Part shown: one piece after another, positions 1 through 8,574 of the stretch
Layout of the letters: each line of letters opens with the position of its first letter
Position numbering within the stretch: position 1 is the stretch's first letter
Assembly: GCA_003562475.1 (NCBI GenBank)
Contig: PWUU01000074.1
Span: 25,423-89,422, forward strand
Source: Dehalococcoidia bacterium
GTDB lineage: Bacteria; Chloroflexota; Dehalococcoidia; GIF9; AB-539-J10
Length of the DNA stretch: 64,000 nucleotides
Reading direction: 5' to 3'
Program-made: the position numbers and the translations under genes
The notes under the pieces: generated by a model
What the model saw: the letters and a program-made list of their open reading frames with translations, nothing else
Told to the model about the DNA's origin: nothing
Database searches by the model: none

Positions 1-2
1 CC

Positions 3-491
3 GACTCTGGCAGCATCACACAGACCGAACTACTCGATACCGCACGGAGAATAATAGGGGCGGTCTCTACGCCACTCGTTGTGGACTGTGAGGATGGCTT
101 CGGTGATCCATTGACCGTCCGCAGAACCGTCCAGCTGGTTGAGCAAGTCGGGGCAGCGGGAATGTACATTGAGGACCTCAAGAGGCCATTGCGTTGCTCG
201 GCGCTCGGAGGCGGCCAACTATTGAGCAGTGATGAGATGGTAGGCAAGATTCGTGCCGCAGTGGAGGCACGAGGCAACCCTGACCTGCTCATCATGGCCC
301 GGACCGATGACTACGAGGGCGTGGATGAGCTCATAGCGAGGTCAAAGAAGTATGCCGCAGCGGGTGCCGACATGATCCTGGCCATCGGCCTGACCTCGGA
401 AGATGCCCTGACACGAGTCGGCAAGGAGGCCGACGTTCCTATAGCCACTGTTCAGGCAGCCGGCACGGGGAGGCCGGAGTTGCTACTCTAA
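3..491 (+). CDS. PEP mutase/isocitrate lyase family protein, partial and degenerate
   Basis: The reading frame is open from the left edge, so the true start lies outside the window; 162 residues are visible. The family (2-methylisocitrate lyase, PEP mutase, oxaloacetate hydrolase) cleaves or forms C-C or C-P bonds using a Mg-binding Asp cluster. The cluster motif DCEDGFGDP is present. The usual catalytic KRCGH loop reads LRCSA here, and the usual Glu near ADMIF.E is lost (ADMILAIG). The protein stops soon after VPIATVQAAG, where family members usually continue for about 80-100 residues, and I found no obvious continuation in another frame. It is either a decaying gene or a divergent short member. 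Family assignment is good; activity is doubtful. Confidence 0.7.
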   Translation, partial: DSGSITQTELLDTARRIIGAVSTPLVVDCEDGFGDPLTVRRTVQLVEQVGAAGMYIEDLKRPLRCSALGGGQLLSSDEMVGKIRAAVEARGNPDLLIMARTDDYEGVDELIARSKKYAAAGADMILAIGLTSEDALTRVGKEADVPIATVQAAGTGRPELLL

Positions 492-537
492 TCGATACCA
501 CACGAGCAGGGTTAGGCCGACTGACGGAACAAGGAAG

Positions 538-1035
538 ATGTCGCTACTTCTGCGTCTTGCAGACGCACTCAACAGGGACGATAGACAAGCCCTCGGACTG
601 AACCTGGGGCTATCGATGGGGCTCGGATTGTTGGCCAACGGCATGACCCTCTGGCTTGGTCGAGACACACCGGCCGATGCTGTACCCTGGTTTGCCCCGC
701 CAGGATGGGTCGCAGCACTTGTATGGATAGCCCTGTTTGCGTTGCTGGGAGCCGCACGTTGGCAGCTGAACTCCTACACCATAATCGGCGTGACTCTGGC
801 GCGAACCATGGTGACTCTGCTGATCGTCGTCTGCCTCTTCTGGCCGATCTATTCACTGTCTGCCGTCGACCTCACCATCAGACTTGTGGGGAATGTCGGC
901 ACTGTCCTCATCGCCATTGCCTCTATCGTGATCGTCCGTCAACGTTCTATCGAAGCCGCATCCCTGATCACGCCACTGGTCGTCTGGCTTGCGTTCACCA
1001 CACTGGTGGTAATCGCCACCATGATGCAACTATGA
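538..1035 (+). CDS. TspO/MBR-like membrane protein
   Basis: A 165-residue protein with about five predicted membrane segments. The stretch WFAPPGWVAALVWIALFALL resembles the conserved PPGWVF-x-VW motif of the TspO/MBR (tryptophan-rich sensory protein) family, and the C-terminal LITPLVVWLAF matches the family's last helix. TspO proteins bind tetrapyrroles or sterol-like ligands in the membrane and modulate stress or photosynthesis genes. This copy has far fewer tryptophans than typical TspO, so it is a divergent member. It lies 46 bp after the preceding truncated gene and 95 bp before ilvD, all on the same strand. The start follows an AAGGAAG-like site. Ligand and role are not inferable. Confidence 0.6.
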   Translation: MSLLLRLADALNRDDRQALGLNLGLSMGLGLLANGMTLWLGRDTPADAVPWFAPPGWVAALVWIALFALLGAARWQLNSYTIIGVTLARTMVTLLIVVCLFWPIYSLSAVDLTIRLVGNVGTVLIAIASIVIVRQRSIEAASLITPLVVWLAFTTLVVIATMMQL

Positions 1036-1130
1036 TTCCTGCCCGGCCGGATTGACGCAGTGAGAGACCTGGCCGATAATGCACAGATTGCAGCTACCTC
1101 TCCCTGAGAGACTTTCAAGGAGGATTACCC

Positions 1131-2804
1131 ATGAAGAGCGACTCGGTAAGAAAAGGCGTCGAGCGTGCACCGCACCGCTCGCTGTTGTATGCACTCGGCC
1201 ACCCGAAGGAAGACTTCGACAAACCATTTGTTGGTGTCGTCAACAGCTACACCACAGTCATTCCCGGGCACATGCACCTGCAATCCGTTTCCAATGCCGT
1301 CAGGGAAGGTATTCGCGCAGCTGGCGGTGTCCCGTTTGAGTTCAACACAATTGGCGTATGCGATGGCATCGCCATGAACCACCCTGGCATGAAGTTCAGC
1401 CTGCCGAGCAGGGAACTCATTGCAGACGCCGTCGAGATCATGGCCGAGGCCCATGGCTTCGACGCGCTCGTGTTCATCCCCAACTGCGACAAGATCGTAC
1501 CCGGCATGCTCATGGCCGCCGCACGGCTCAACCTGCCCTGCATCTTCGTCTCCGGCGGCCCCATGCTGCCTGGTCGCATCATGGGAGAGGATGGCCCGAT
1601 AGACATCGACCTCATTCACTGCTTCGAAGCTGTGGGCAAGGTACTGACTCGCCGGATGACCGAGAAGCAACTCGACGAGCTCGAACAGCGAGCCTGCCCC
1701 GGGTGCGGCTCCTGTTCCCCCATCGCCACCGCGAACACGATGAACTGCCTCACCGAAGTCCTCGGCCTCGGGCTACCGGGAAACGGGACTATACCCGCTC
1801 CGGAAGGAAGGCGACTCCAACTCGCATTCCTCGCAGGAAAGCAGGTGATGGACGTTTACCAGAAAGGGCTGAAGCCGAGCGACATACTTACACCCGACGC
1901 ATTTCATAATGCATTTGCGGTGGACATGGCTCTGGGCGGCAGTACGAACACCATCCTCCACGTACCCGCCATCGCGCATGCCACCGGAGTCGATTTCCCG
2001 CTGAAGCGCATCAATGAGATTAGCGACTCCGTCCCGCACCTCTGCAATCTGCGTCCTTATGGGAAGTTCGGACTTGCCGACCTGGATATCGCCGGCGGCA
2101 TCCCTGCAGTGATGAAGGAGATTTCCAAGAGGCTCAGGCCGGGCGCCATGACGGTACTTGGCAAGACCATCGGCGATGTCTATCGCGACGCGGAGGTACG
2201 CGACCGCCGTGTCATTCGCCCGTTCAAGGAACCACTGCATAAGACTGGCGGCGTCGCAATGCTATTCGGCAACCTGGCCCCGGACGGCGCCGTGGTGAAG
2301 ACTGCCGGAGTCGCGGACGATATGATGATCCATGAGGGCCCTGCTCGCTGCTTCAACAGCGAGGAAGAGGCTACCAGAGCCATATCGTCACGCATCTTCC
2401 AGCCCGGCGACGTCATCGTCATACGCTACGAAGGGCCGAAGGGCGGTCCGGGCATGCGCGAGATGCTGACTCCGACATCGATGCTTTCCGGTATGGGTGC
2501 GGATACGAACGTTGCGCTCATCACCGACGGCCGATTCTCAGGCGGCTCGCGCGGCGCCGCCATCGGACACGTCTCCCCGGAAGCTGCCGCCAGGGGACCC
2601 ATTGCAGCTGTTCGTGACGGCGATATTATTCGCATCGATGTCAACAACAGGCGACTCGAGATAAAGGTGGACGAAAGGGAGATAGCGGAGCGCCTCGAGT
2701 CTCTGCCCCCGTTCACCCCCAAGGTGAAGAAGGGGTTCCTCGCAAGATATAGCAGACTCGTCAGCTCTGCGAATACGGGCGCCGTGTTCGAGGACGTTGT
2801 CTAA
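1131..2804 (+). CDS. ilvD: Dihydroxy-acid dehydratase
   Basis: Full-length 557-residue IlvD/Edd family enzyme. It dehydrates 2,3-dihydroxy-isovalerate or -methylvalerate to the 2-keto acids, the third step of valine and isoleucine synthesis, in the cytoplasm. Conserved features are [10 protein letters not shown] with Cys119, ACPGCGSC with Cys189 (Fe-S cluster ligands), GGSTNTILH, and a C-terminal [11 protein letters not shown]. The ATG is preceded at good spacing by AAGGAGG. IlvD (about 560-610 aa) and 6-phosphogluconate dehydratase (Edd) share the fold; the length and the CPGCGSC context favour IlvD. The gene stands alone, without ilvBNC in the window. Confidence 0.95.
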   Translation: MKSDSVRKGVERAPHRSLLYALGHPKEDFDKPFVGVVNSYTTVIPGHMHLQSVSNAVREGIRAAGGVPFEFNTIGVCDGIAMNHPGMKFSLPSRELIADAVEIMAEAHGFDALVFIPNCDKIVPGMLMAAARLNLPCIFVSGGPMLPGRIMGEDGPIDIDLIHCFEAVGKVLTRRMTEKQLDELEQRACPGCGSCSPIATANTMNCLTEVLGLGLPGNGTIPAPEGRRLQLAFLAGKQVMDVYQKGLKPSDILTPDAFHNAFAVDMALGGSTNTILHVPAIAHATGVDFPLKRINEISDSVPHLCNLRPYGKFGLADLDIAGGIPAVMKEISKRLRPGAMTVLGKTIGDVYRDAEVRDRRVIRPFKEPLHKTGGVAMLFGNLAPDGAVVKTAGVADDMMIHEGPARCFNSEEEATRAISSRIFQPGDVIVIRYEGPKGGPGMREMLTPTSMLSGMGADTNVALITDGRFSGGSRGAAIGHVSPEAAARGPIAAVRDGDIIRIDVNNRRLEIKVDEREIAERLESLPPFTPKVKKGFLARYSRLVSSANTGAVFEDVV

Positions 2805-3304
2805 TCTCGCAGGGAAGATTGCGCACGGAAAGCGCCGGGTACCACCTGCCCAATCCTGGCGGCCTCAGAGTTGGCCCCAGGTCTTCTACCTGGTCGCCGT
2901 ACTCATCCATCGCGTGACAAGAACCTTGAGCAGTTTACTCCTTCTCACTATTTGCTCTTTACTGTTCGGTCCCCCACTTCATCTCTACAACCCACCTGTC
3001 GAATCAGGCACACACCCCTGTGTCCAATCATCTCTCCGTTCTCTCACCTCCTGCAGCAACGCTTCGGGGGCTCGACATTGCCGGTCTTCTTCAAGACAAC
3101 TCGTGTCAGTGCCACACGAGCACACACGACCGCACATGCCCGGGGCGGCAGGATCCGGAAACGATGAGCGGGGACTGGCGATGCTCCAGCTATCGGGGGG
3201 TCTTAACCGGCGGATCGCTGTCGATCCCTACTGAGAGCGCGAGGCATCTAAGCTCCGCTTGCAGGCGCTGCCACTACCATGCGGGCAGCAGCCTGCCAAA
3301 CCAA
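2805..3304. other. Intergenic region, no gene recognised
   Basis: About 500 bp between ilvD and a convergent minus-strand gene. Small open frames exist on both strands, but they lack a ribosome-binding site, known motifs or consistent coding character. I see no clear terminator or RNA element. Confidence 0.5.
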
Positions 3305-3916
3305 TCAGCGACGGGTCAAACGTCTGAACGTGGCCCGCGAGAGACGGTGGCCTTCACCGCGACGCCCCGCTGCCAGCGCTTGAGGAGAATCGGACAGCAT
3401 CTCAGGTCGCGATTCCCTGTACGCCTCGAACACCTCTGCACCCTCACACCCGCGTGAGAGCGCGGCGGCTATGTCCTTTGCCAGCCTGGTCTTGAACATA
3501 CGGCCCGTCGATGAGGTGAAATACGCAAATCGCACATCGTCAGGTACACAACCCCACACCTCAAGCCTCTTCAGCAACTGCTCCACGGGAACCGTCTTGA
3601 CTACAGGGCGCTGAAGCCCAAGCTCAATGGGAAACTCACTCATCTGTGAGCGCGGAAGCACCACGCGATGGCCCGTGCTGAGAATCAGACCACAACTTAC
3701 CAGGGTCACCGGTTGCCCATGCACGTTTGCTGCCTCCAGCACCAGTTGGGCATCATGAGACTCGGCATCGTCTCCAATTGACAGCCCAACGCCAACTGTC
3801 ACCTTCACGAGCGGACGCTCCCAGTACCGCCTTATCAACTCTATGCCAAGCACCACGATCCCGGCCGCCACGCCACCACCAAAAGCCGCAAGGAAGATCC
3901 CTTGATCCAGCTGCAT
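3305..3916 (-). CDS. Membrane-anchored protein of unknown function
   Basis: 203 residues. The start is supported by GGAGG six bases before the ATG. Residues about 7-28 form one strongly hydrophobic helix, so it is probably anchored by its N-terminus. The remainder is soluble, with a beta-rich pattern (KVTVGVGLSIG, AQLVLEAANVHGQPVTLVSCG) and a charged helical C-terminus rich in Arg. It recalls a small sandwich domain on a signal anchor, but I do not recognise the family. It faces ilvD convergently and has no evident operon partner. Confidence 0.6.
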   Translation of the reverse strand: MQLDQGIFLAAFGGGVAAGIVVLGIELIRRYWERPLVKVTVGVGLSIGDDAESHDAQLVLEAANVHGQPVTLVSCGLILSTGHRVVLPRSQMSEFPIELGLQRPVVKTVPVEQLLKRLEVWGCVPDDVRFAYFTSSTGRMFKTRLAKDIAAALSRGCEGAEVFEAYRESRPEMLSDSPQALAAGRRGEGHRLSRATFRRLTRR

Positions 3917-4289
3917 GATTCCTCCGTCATGAACTCACATGCGACGTATTCCCCGCGCCAAGGATACACTCAATGCACGTCTCTGGTCTACAGTCTGTCC
4001 TCGCCAACAGCCTCAAGGATCAGAGAACTGAATCATCGGACCTGTCAGGTCACGAGTGGTGTCGTCTCGGAAGTACACGATATGACTCTTCACCGTCTAT
4101 ACCTCTCCGAGCTTCCTTAGACCATCGTAGACCATATTTGCCGCAGCTCACGTGGATCACGGAACGGGAACCCATGCCCTCTAGTTGTCGCCCGAAACCG
4201 TACCGTTCCTACGGAATCGGTAACCCGCACTTATCACGTAGCGATTTCGTCACGCACTATGTTCTAAGCACAATTGGCACTCCTGTGCG
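3917..4289. other. Intergenic region, no gene recognised
   Basis: About 370 bp between the 5' end of a minus-strand gene and the subtilase fragment. It presumably contains divergent promoters, but I cannot pick convincing -35/-10 boxes. Open frames here look random. Confidence 0.4.
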
Positions 4290-4713
4290 ATGCGTTCCCT
4301 CCCAGCGCACACATACAGTGAGCGCCGTCGTGAAAAGCTCCGGGCGATGCTGATGGCGGCCGGTATGCTCGCCATCGCCGTATTCACAGGTACGATCTCG
4401 AACGATGCCATCATCACCATCCCTCAAGATGATTGGACTTCTCCGTCCACACAGGTGGTCGAAACACCTTTCACTGAAAAGGCGGGTGCCCTGGAGGTCA
4501 TCTCCGCCGCAGCAACCAGCGTCTCTCAGTTGCATCAGGATACGTACACCAATCGATGGGGAATCGACCGAATGGGAGTGCCCGCCGCATGGGATGCCAC
4601 TCATTTCTCACCAGTACTGGTCGCAGCGCTCGACACGGGCATCGTCCTGGACGCACAGTTTGCCGACAGGCAGGGCCGTTTCGACACACCCACAGTAGCG
4701 CAGGCCGCCCGCA
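4290..4713 (+). pseudogene. Subtilisin-family (S8) serine protease, 5' fragment
   Basis: The N-terminal part reads like an exported subtilase. There is a hydrophobic segment (MLMAAGMLAIAVFTG), then a short spacer, then NRWGIDRMGVPAAWD followed by VAALDTGI, which holds the catalytic Asp of the S8 Asp-His-Ser triad. Matching sequence ends shortly after, around 4700. The frame runs on to 5000, but the rest is low-complexity antisense of the neighbouring minus-strand fragment. The His and Ser blocks are absent. I infer a truncated gene left by a deletion or rearrangement with its breakpoint near 4700-4714. Confidence 0.65.
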
Positions 4714-4953
4714 TTACACTTTCAACCGGGCCCAGGTCACCAATAGCTCATCGGGAATCGATTCTTCCTCCGTCATCGCGTCAAGGGTCACCTCAAGCGC
4801 TTCCAGAGTCGCTTCCACATCCGCCTTCGAGTGAGCTGACGAGAAGACGAACATGCCACCACGGAGCGTCGCGACCCCTCGTTGGAGCAGATGCAGATTC
4901 ATTCGCTCCCTGCACACGGCGCACACAATGTACGGGCGCATTCCGGTGGACAA
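4714..4953 (-). pseudogene. Class III aminotransferase (glutamate-1-semialdehyde aminomutase-like), 3' fragment
   Basis: 79 residues match only the C-terminal end of a HemL-like class III aminotransferase: RERMNLHLLQRGVA, then a short GGMFVFSSAHSKAD block and VEATLEALEVTL, the usual pattern of small-domain strands followed by a final helix. The PLP-binding domain and lysine are missing. The fragment's stop codon lies exactly where the subtilase fragment on the other strand loses similarity, so the two 'half genes' abut tail to tail. It is not functional alone. Confidence 0.6.
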
Positions 4954-5121
4954 AGCTGTTCATAACTTCACCATTTGGTTCGAGACGTCATGAACGCTGA
5001 AGTCGATAGTATGGTTGAAAGGACCGCAGCACAACTGGCGTTTTGACGGACCTCCGTGAACGCGGTATTGTTCGGGATGATTGCGGGCGTCTGACACACC
5101 AGTCACACGGAAAATGACCGA

Positions 5122-6159
5122 ATGGAAATAGTGTTTGAGGTGGCCAGGCACTTCTGGCACTACGTCCAGGAAGTGTTTCCCTACCTGGCACTGGGATTCT
5201 TCCTCAGCGGTCTCATTCAGGTATTCGCCCCTTCCGACTGGATCACGAGACATCTGGGGGACGCCGGCCTGCGCCCATTGCTCTATGCCACTCTGGCTGG
5301 TACTGCGCTGCCGATCTGCTGTGTCGGCTCCCTGCCGGTAGCCATCAGCCTGCACGACAAAGGTGCCCGACTGGGCCCGGTTCTCTCCTTTCTTGTGGCA
5401 ACGCCCGCTACCTCGGTCCCAGCACTTCTTGTCAGCTATGGACTTCTTGGTCTCCGGTTCACCGTCTACATCTTCATTGCCGTCATTGTCCTGGGCCTCG
5501 TCATAGGACTCGCTGGCAACCGGCTCCGATTCACACCTCCCCCACGGGGTTCATCCGGCACGAGCGTCACAGATCCGGTGTGCGGCATGCAGGTGGACAC
5601 ATCCAAGCCCGATGTTGTCACTACCAGGCACGAGGGGACCCGGTACTACTTCTGCTGCGATCTTTGCCGAACCAGGTTCATAAGGCTGCCGGCTGCCGAC
5701 CCCGCCGCGTGTACAGGTGAATCATGCGCATGCAAGCCGCAGACCGGCAACCGCATGACACAGGCACTTCGCTACTCGTTTATCACAATGCCTCGCAACA
5801 TTGGCCCGGAGATACTCCTCGGCCTTGCACTTGCGGCAGTTGTAGCAGCCGTGACCCCCATTGGACGTTTCGTGGGAGAGTATCTCGAGGGCGGAGTCGC
5901 GTATGCGGTGGCGCTGCCGGTCGGCATAGTCATGTACACATGTTCGACCGCCAGTGTTCCCCTTGTGCACGCGCTGGCAACACAGGGGATGAACATCGGT
6001 GCAGGCATGCTCCTGCTCATTGTCGGACCGGTGACGAGCTGGAGTACCATTCTTGTCCTTCGTAAGGAGTTTGGAGTTCGGACACTAGTGTTCTATCTCG
6101 CAGTCATTAGCGTGCTATCTCTCGCTGCTGGAATTCTTTATTCTATTGCGTTGGCGTAA
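5122..6159 (+). CDS. SO_0444-like metal efflux permease with internal YHS domain
   Basis: 345 residues of the ArsP/DUF318-like permease superfamily, with two blocks of membrane helices. Block one holds the TALPICCVGSLPVA signature, a variant of the usual P-x-CxCG. Block two holds the CSTASVPLVHALATQG and GPVTSW motifs. The cytosolic loop (about residues 150-195) carries a YHS metal-binding domain: DPVCGMQVD, then YYFCCDLCRTRF, then a CTGESCACK tail. Such proteins are proposed Cu/Zn or arsenic-compound exporters, with the YHS loop capturing soft metals. It appears monocistronic. Family confidence is high; the substrate is inferred. Confidence 0.85.
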   Translation: MEIVFEVARHFWHYVQEVFPYLALGFFLSGLIQVFAPSDWITRHLGDAGLRPLLYATLAGTALPICCVGSLPVAISLHDKGARLGPVLSFLVATPATSVPALLVSYGLLGLRFTVYIFIAVIVLGLVIGLAGNRLRFTPPPRGSSGTSVTDPVCGMQVDTSKPDVVTTRHEGTRYYFCCDLCRTRFIRLPAADPAACTGESCACKPQTGNRMTQALRYSFITMPRNIGPEILLGLALAAVVAAVTPIGRFVGEYLEGGVAYAVALPVGIVMYTCSTASVPLVHALATQGMNIGAGMLLLIVGPVTSWSTILVLRKEFGVRTLVFYLAVISVLSLAAGILYSIALA

Positions 6160-6208
6160 GAATGCTCACCACATTGCACAGAACAGGTGTTCTCGCTAGT
6201 ATCGATAC

Positions 6209-7069
6209 ATGCGGACGCACAGGCTAATAGTCTTCTTTCTCTTAACATTTGTCCTTTCGTGGGGAGTTCCCGGCATGCTCCTGTTGCTAGCCTGGGCCAC
6301 TGGCGCATTCGATGTCTCTCTCGACAGGTACTCACCACTTCACTTCCTGTTCTTCTGGGCTCCAACGCTGTCGGCATTGACTGTTGTGGCACTAACGCAG
6401 GGACACAGGGGACTGAAAGCCTATCTGCAACGCATGCTACAGGTACGATTCAAGTGGCGCTGGTGGACTGCCGTCGTAGTTGGCGTTCCGTTGCTCAAGC
6501 TACTTGCGTGGGGACTGGCAGATGACCCGAGTCCCCCTGAAATCCTGAACACCGCGCTCCCCGCGGGAGCAATGCTGGTAGCCGCCGTCATGGCTGCAAC
6601 CACCGGGCCCCTTGGCGAACTTGGATGGCGAGGCTTCGCGCTGCCCCTGCTCCAGCGCCGCGTCAACGGTCTGCTGGCCGCCATTATCATTGGAGCCGTC
6701 TGGTCCCTCTGGTACCTGCCATGGCTCCTACCCGGCACCGTAATGGACTGGTCACCGGGTGGTGACAGCATTCCTGCGATCGTCAGATTCTTCGCCGGTG
6801 GCATCGCTCTCAGCATCACGGCAACCGTCATCTTCAATGGCTCAGGCGGAAGTATTCCGCTTGCAATCCTGTTTCACTGGCTCAACGGCTATCCTCATAT
6901 GTGGGAACTGGAAGCCCACGTCGCATACGTGGATACCGTTATCACCCTCACTACCGCAGTCATCCTGATCTTCATCCTGCGCCGCCGCTATCTGTCGCGC
7001 AGCAACCTGTCCACGGACGTCACGCCGGGACTACCGGAGCCCGGCCGACAGCAGCCACAAGCCCCGTAA
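6209..7069 (+). CDS. CPBP (CAAX/Abi) family membrane protein with altered active site
   Basis: 286 residues with about seven or eight membrane helices, matching the CPBP intramembrane glutamic protease family. The motif 1 region is GELGWRGFALPLLQRR: the second Glu and the Arg of EExxxR are present, but the first Glu is Gly. The motif 2 region is SLWYLPWLL, where family members normally have WHLP, so the catalytic His is Tyr. Motif 3 FHWLNG keeps His and Asn. Loss of two catalytic positions suggests a non-proteolytic or impaired member. It starts 49 bp after the metal permease on the same strand. Confidence 0.8.
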   Translation: MRTHRLIVFFLLTFVLSWGVPGMLLLLAWATGAFDVSLDRYSPLHFLFFWAPTLSALTVVALTQGHRGLKAYLQRMLQVRFKWRWWTAVVVGVPLLKLLAWGLADDPSPPEILNTALPAGAMLVAAVMAATTGPLGELGWRGFALPLLQRRVNGLLAAIIIGAVWSLWYLPWLLPGTVMDWSPGGDSIPAIVRFFAGGIALSITATVIFNGSGGSIPLAILFHWLNGYPHMWELEAHVAYVDTVITLTTAVILIFILRRRYLSRSNLSTDVTPGLPEPGRQQPQAP

Positions 7070-7353
7070 CCGGGCCTGACTCTTGTTGCGTCCGGGATAA
7101 GTGTCCACGACAACGCACAGACTCCGGCCGCAAGCAGAATTCCGCACTCCTCTTACTGGCTTCCCCCTGTGCATAGCGCTCCTCTCGACCGAAGCAGGCA
7201 ACAGACTGGCATCAAGAGTAAGGAAGCGGATCAGGCACGTTCATCACTTCTGTTCAAACGTGGGCCCACCCTCCTTTGCCGACGTGGTTGTAGGGACGGT
7301 TTCACAGTGGTACAGTGACAGAGTCCAACCAGGGTATAATAGAGGAGGGTTTC

Positions 7354-7728
7354 ATGATACGAGAGGCAGTCTTTGTGCCAGGTGTGCCAAGGCCCACAGC
7401 CCCTTATTCGCCTGCCATCAAGGCGGCTGGCTTTGTCTTCGTCTCCGGCCAGTTACCCATCGACCCATCGGGCACCATGCCGGATGGAATGAGCGCTCAA
7501 ACCAGACAATGCCTTGACAACGCGAAGGCAATTCTGGCGGCATCAGGTGTCGGCCTCGACAGCGTCGTCAAGTGTACCGTCTTCATCACCAACATGGACG
7601 AATTTGGCCTCATGAACGAGGCATATGGCCAGTACTTCCCGGAGCTGCCACCCGCACGCTCAACAGTTGAGGTTTCACGACTGGCGAAAGGTGCGCTCGT
7701 AGAGATAGACGCAATCGCGCTCGCCTAG
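7354..7728 (+). CDS. Rid family deaminase
   Basis: 124 residues of the RidA/YjgF/YER057c family. These proteins hydrolyse reactive enamine or imine intermediates released by PLP enzymes, or deaminate related compounds, as cytosolic trimers. Diagnostic blocks are APYSPAIKAAGFVFVSGQLP, VVKCTVFITNMDEF, and PPARSTVEV with the active-site Arg. The ATG at 7354 is chosen because GAGGAGGG precedes it by a few bases; an upstream in-frame GTG at 7315 lacks such a site. The next gene converges with only 12 bp between stops. Confidence 0.9.
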   Translation: MIREAVFVPGVPRPTAPYSPAIKAAGFVFVSGQLPIDPSGTMPDGMSAQTRQCLDNAKAILAASGVGLDSVVKCTVFITNMDEFGLMNEAYGQYFPELPPARSTVEVSRLAKGALVEIDAIALA

Positions 7729-7740
7729 TCATCGGCACCG

Positions 7741-8094
7741 CTAGCGCTTGAGTGTGCCTCCAACTGCCACGCCAATACCGATGCCGAGAGGCACCGCGAC
7801 CTCCTCGAGTACCTTGGTGATTGCTGCCTTGAGCGACTTCTTCTGCTGGCTCGAAATCTGGTAGCGCGTTTTCACGAGGCGTGCGATTGTGTTCGCCAGA
7901 TCAAGCTGAAGATCGATACGTTCAGGCGATTCAGCCATCATCTCCCGCAAACGCACACGAAGCAGCGCTATCTCGTCGTCAACACCCTCGATACGACACG
8001 CAACATCCATTTCAAGCCGCTCAGCTTCGGAGAGCGCAACGGCATAGAACCCTGTCTCTCGTGTCTGCGTCTTCCGGGTTCGCCTCTTATCCAT
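7741..8094 (-). CDS. Small helical protein of unknown function
   Basis: 117 residues. The N-terminus is very basic (MDKRRTRKTQTRE). A long central helical region follows, rich in Glu, Leu and Arg with coiled-coil character (IEGVDDEIALLRVRLREMM), and the C-terminus is glycine/valine-rich (PLGIGIGVAVGGTLKR). Its start overlaps the end of the upstream minus-strand gene by eight bases, so the pair is probably co-transcribed and translationally coupled. I do not recognise the family. It could be a DNA- or membrane-associated structural protein. Confidence 0.55.
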   Translation of the reverse strand: MDKRRTRKTQTRETGFYAVALSEAERLEMDVACRIEGVDDEIALLRVRLREMMAESPERIDLQLDLANTIARLVKTRYQISSQQKKSLKAAITKVLEEVAVPLGIGIGVAVGGTLKR

Positions 8095-8290
8095 TGCGCC
8101 GCTTCTTCACCTCTGGAGACTCATTAAGAGCCCGTTCTACTTTCGTTCGTAAGGAGGGTAACAGAGTTGCCCCAGCCTGCCGATGCGCGAGATATGCGTA
8201 CATCGTTCCACAAATAAGGCGATACGCCGCCAGTTCATATTCACCTGCCACTATGAGTTCCTTCAGCGACCGCACCATGTGATGATTCAT
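8087..8290 (-). CDS. Small protein of unknown function, first gene of a two-gene unit
   Basis: 67 residues ending in a basic tail (PEVKKRRNG), with a helical middle (ELIVAGEYELAAYRLICGTMYAYL). It overlaps the start of the 117-residue gene downstream. No clear ribosome-binding site precedes the ATG; an alternative ATG lies four codons in. Reality is supported mainly by the coupled arrangement with the next gene. No function is suggested. Confidence 0.4.
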   Translation of the reverse strand: MNHHMVRSLKELIVAGEYELAAYRLICGTMYAYLAHRQAGATLLPSLRTKVERALNESPEVKKRRNG

Positions 8291-8574
8291 GTGATTAGGT
8301 TAAGAATATACTTCCAACTCTCATGCCCACTACTATTAGTATACACCACATCGGGGGCTTGCCGGAAGCTCGGGCATGGGCTTGAGCTGGCTGTGACAGC
8401 AACAGTGCCTGGAGCCAGGCGTGTGCTGCCGCAATGGAATAGCGCCACGATCCCCACTCACGTGCACGTCGACGATACTGCCTCTCTGTCATGCGATTCT
8501 CGATTACACACGGGACGAAACGTCGCCATAATGCTACTATTGGGACGGGCAGAGGAGGATTGGCGACAGTATCG

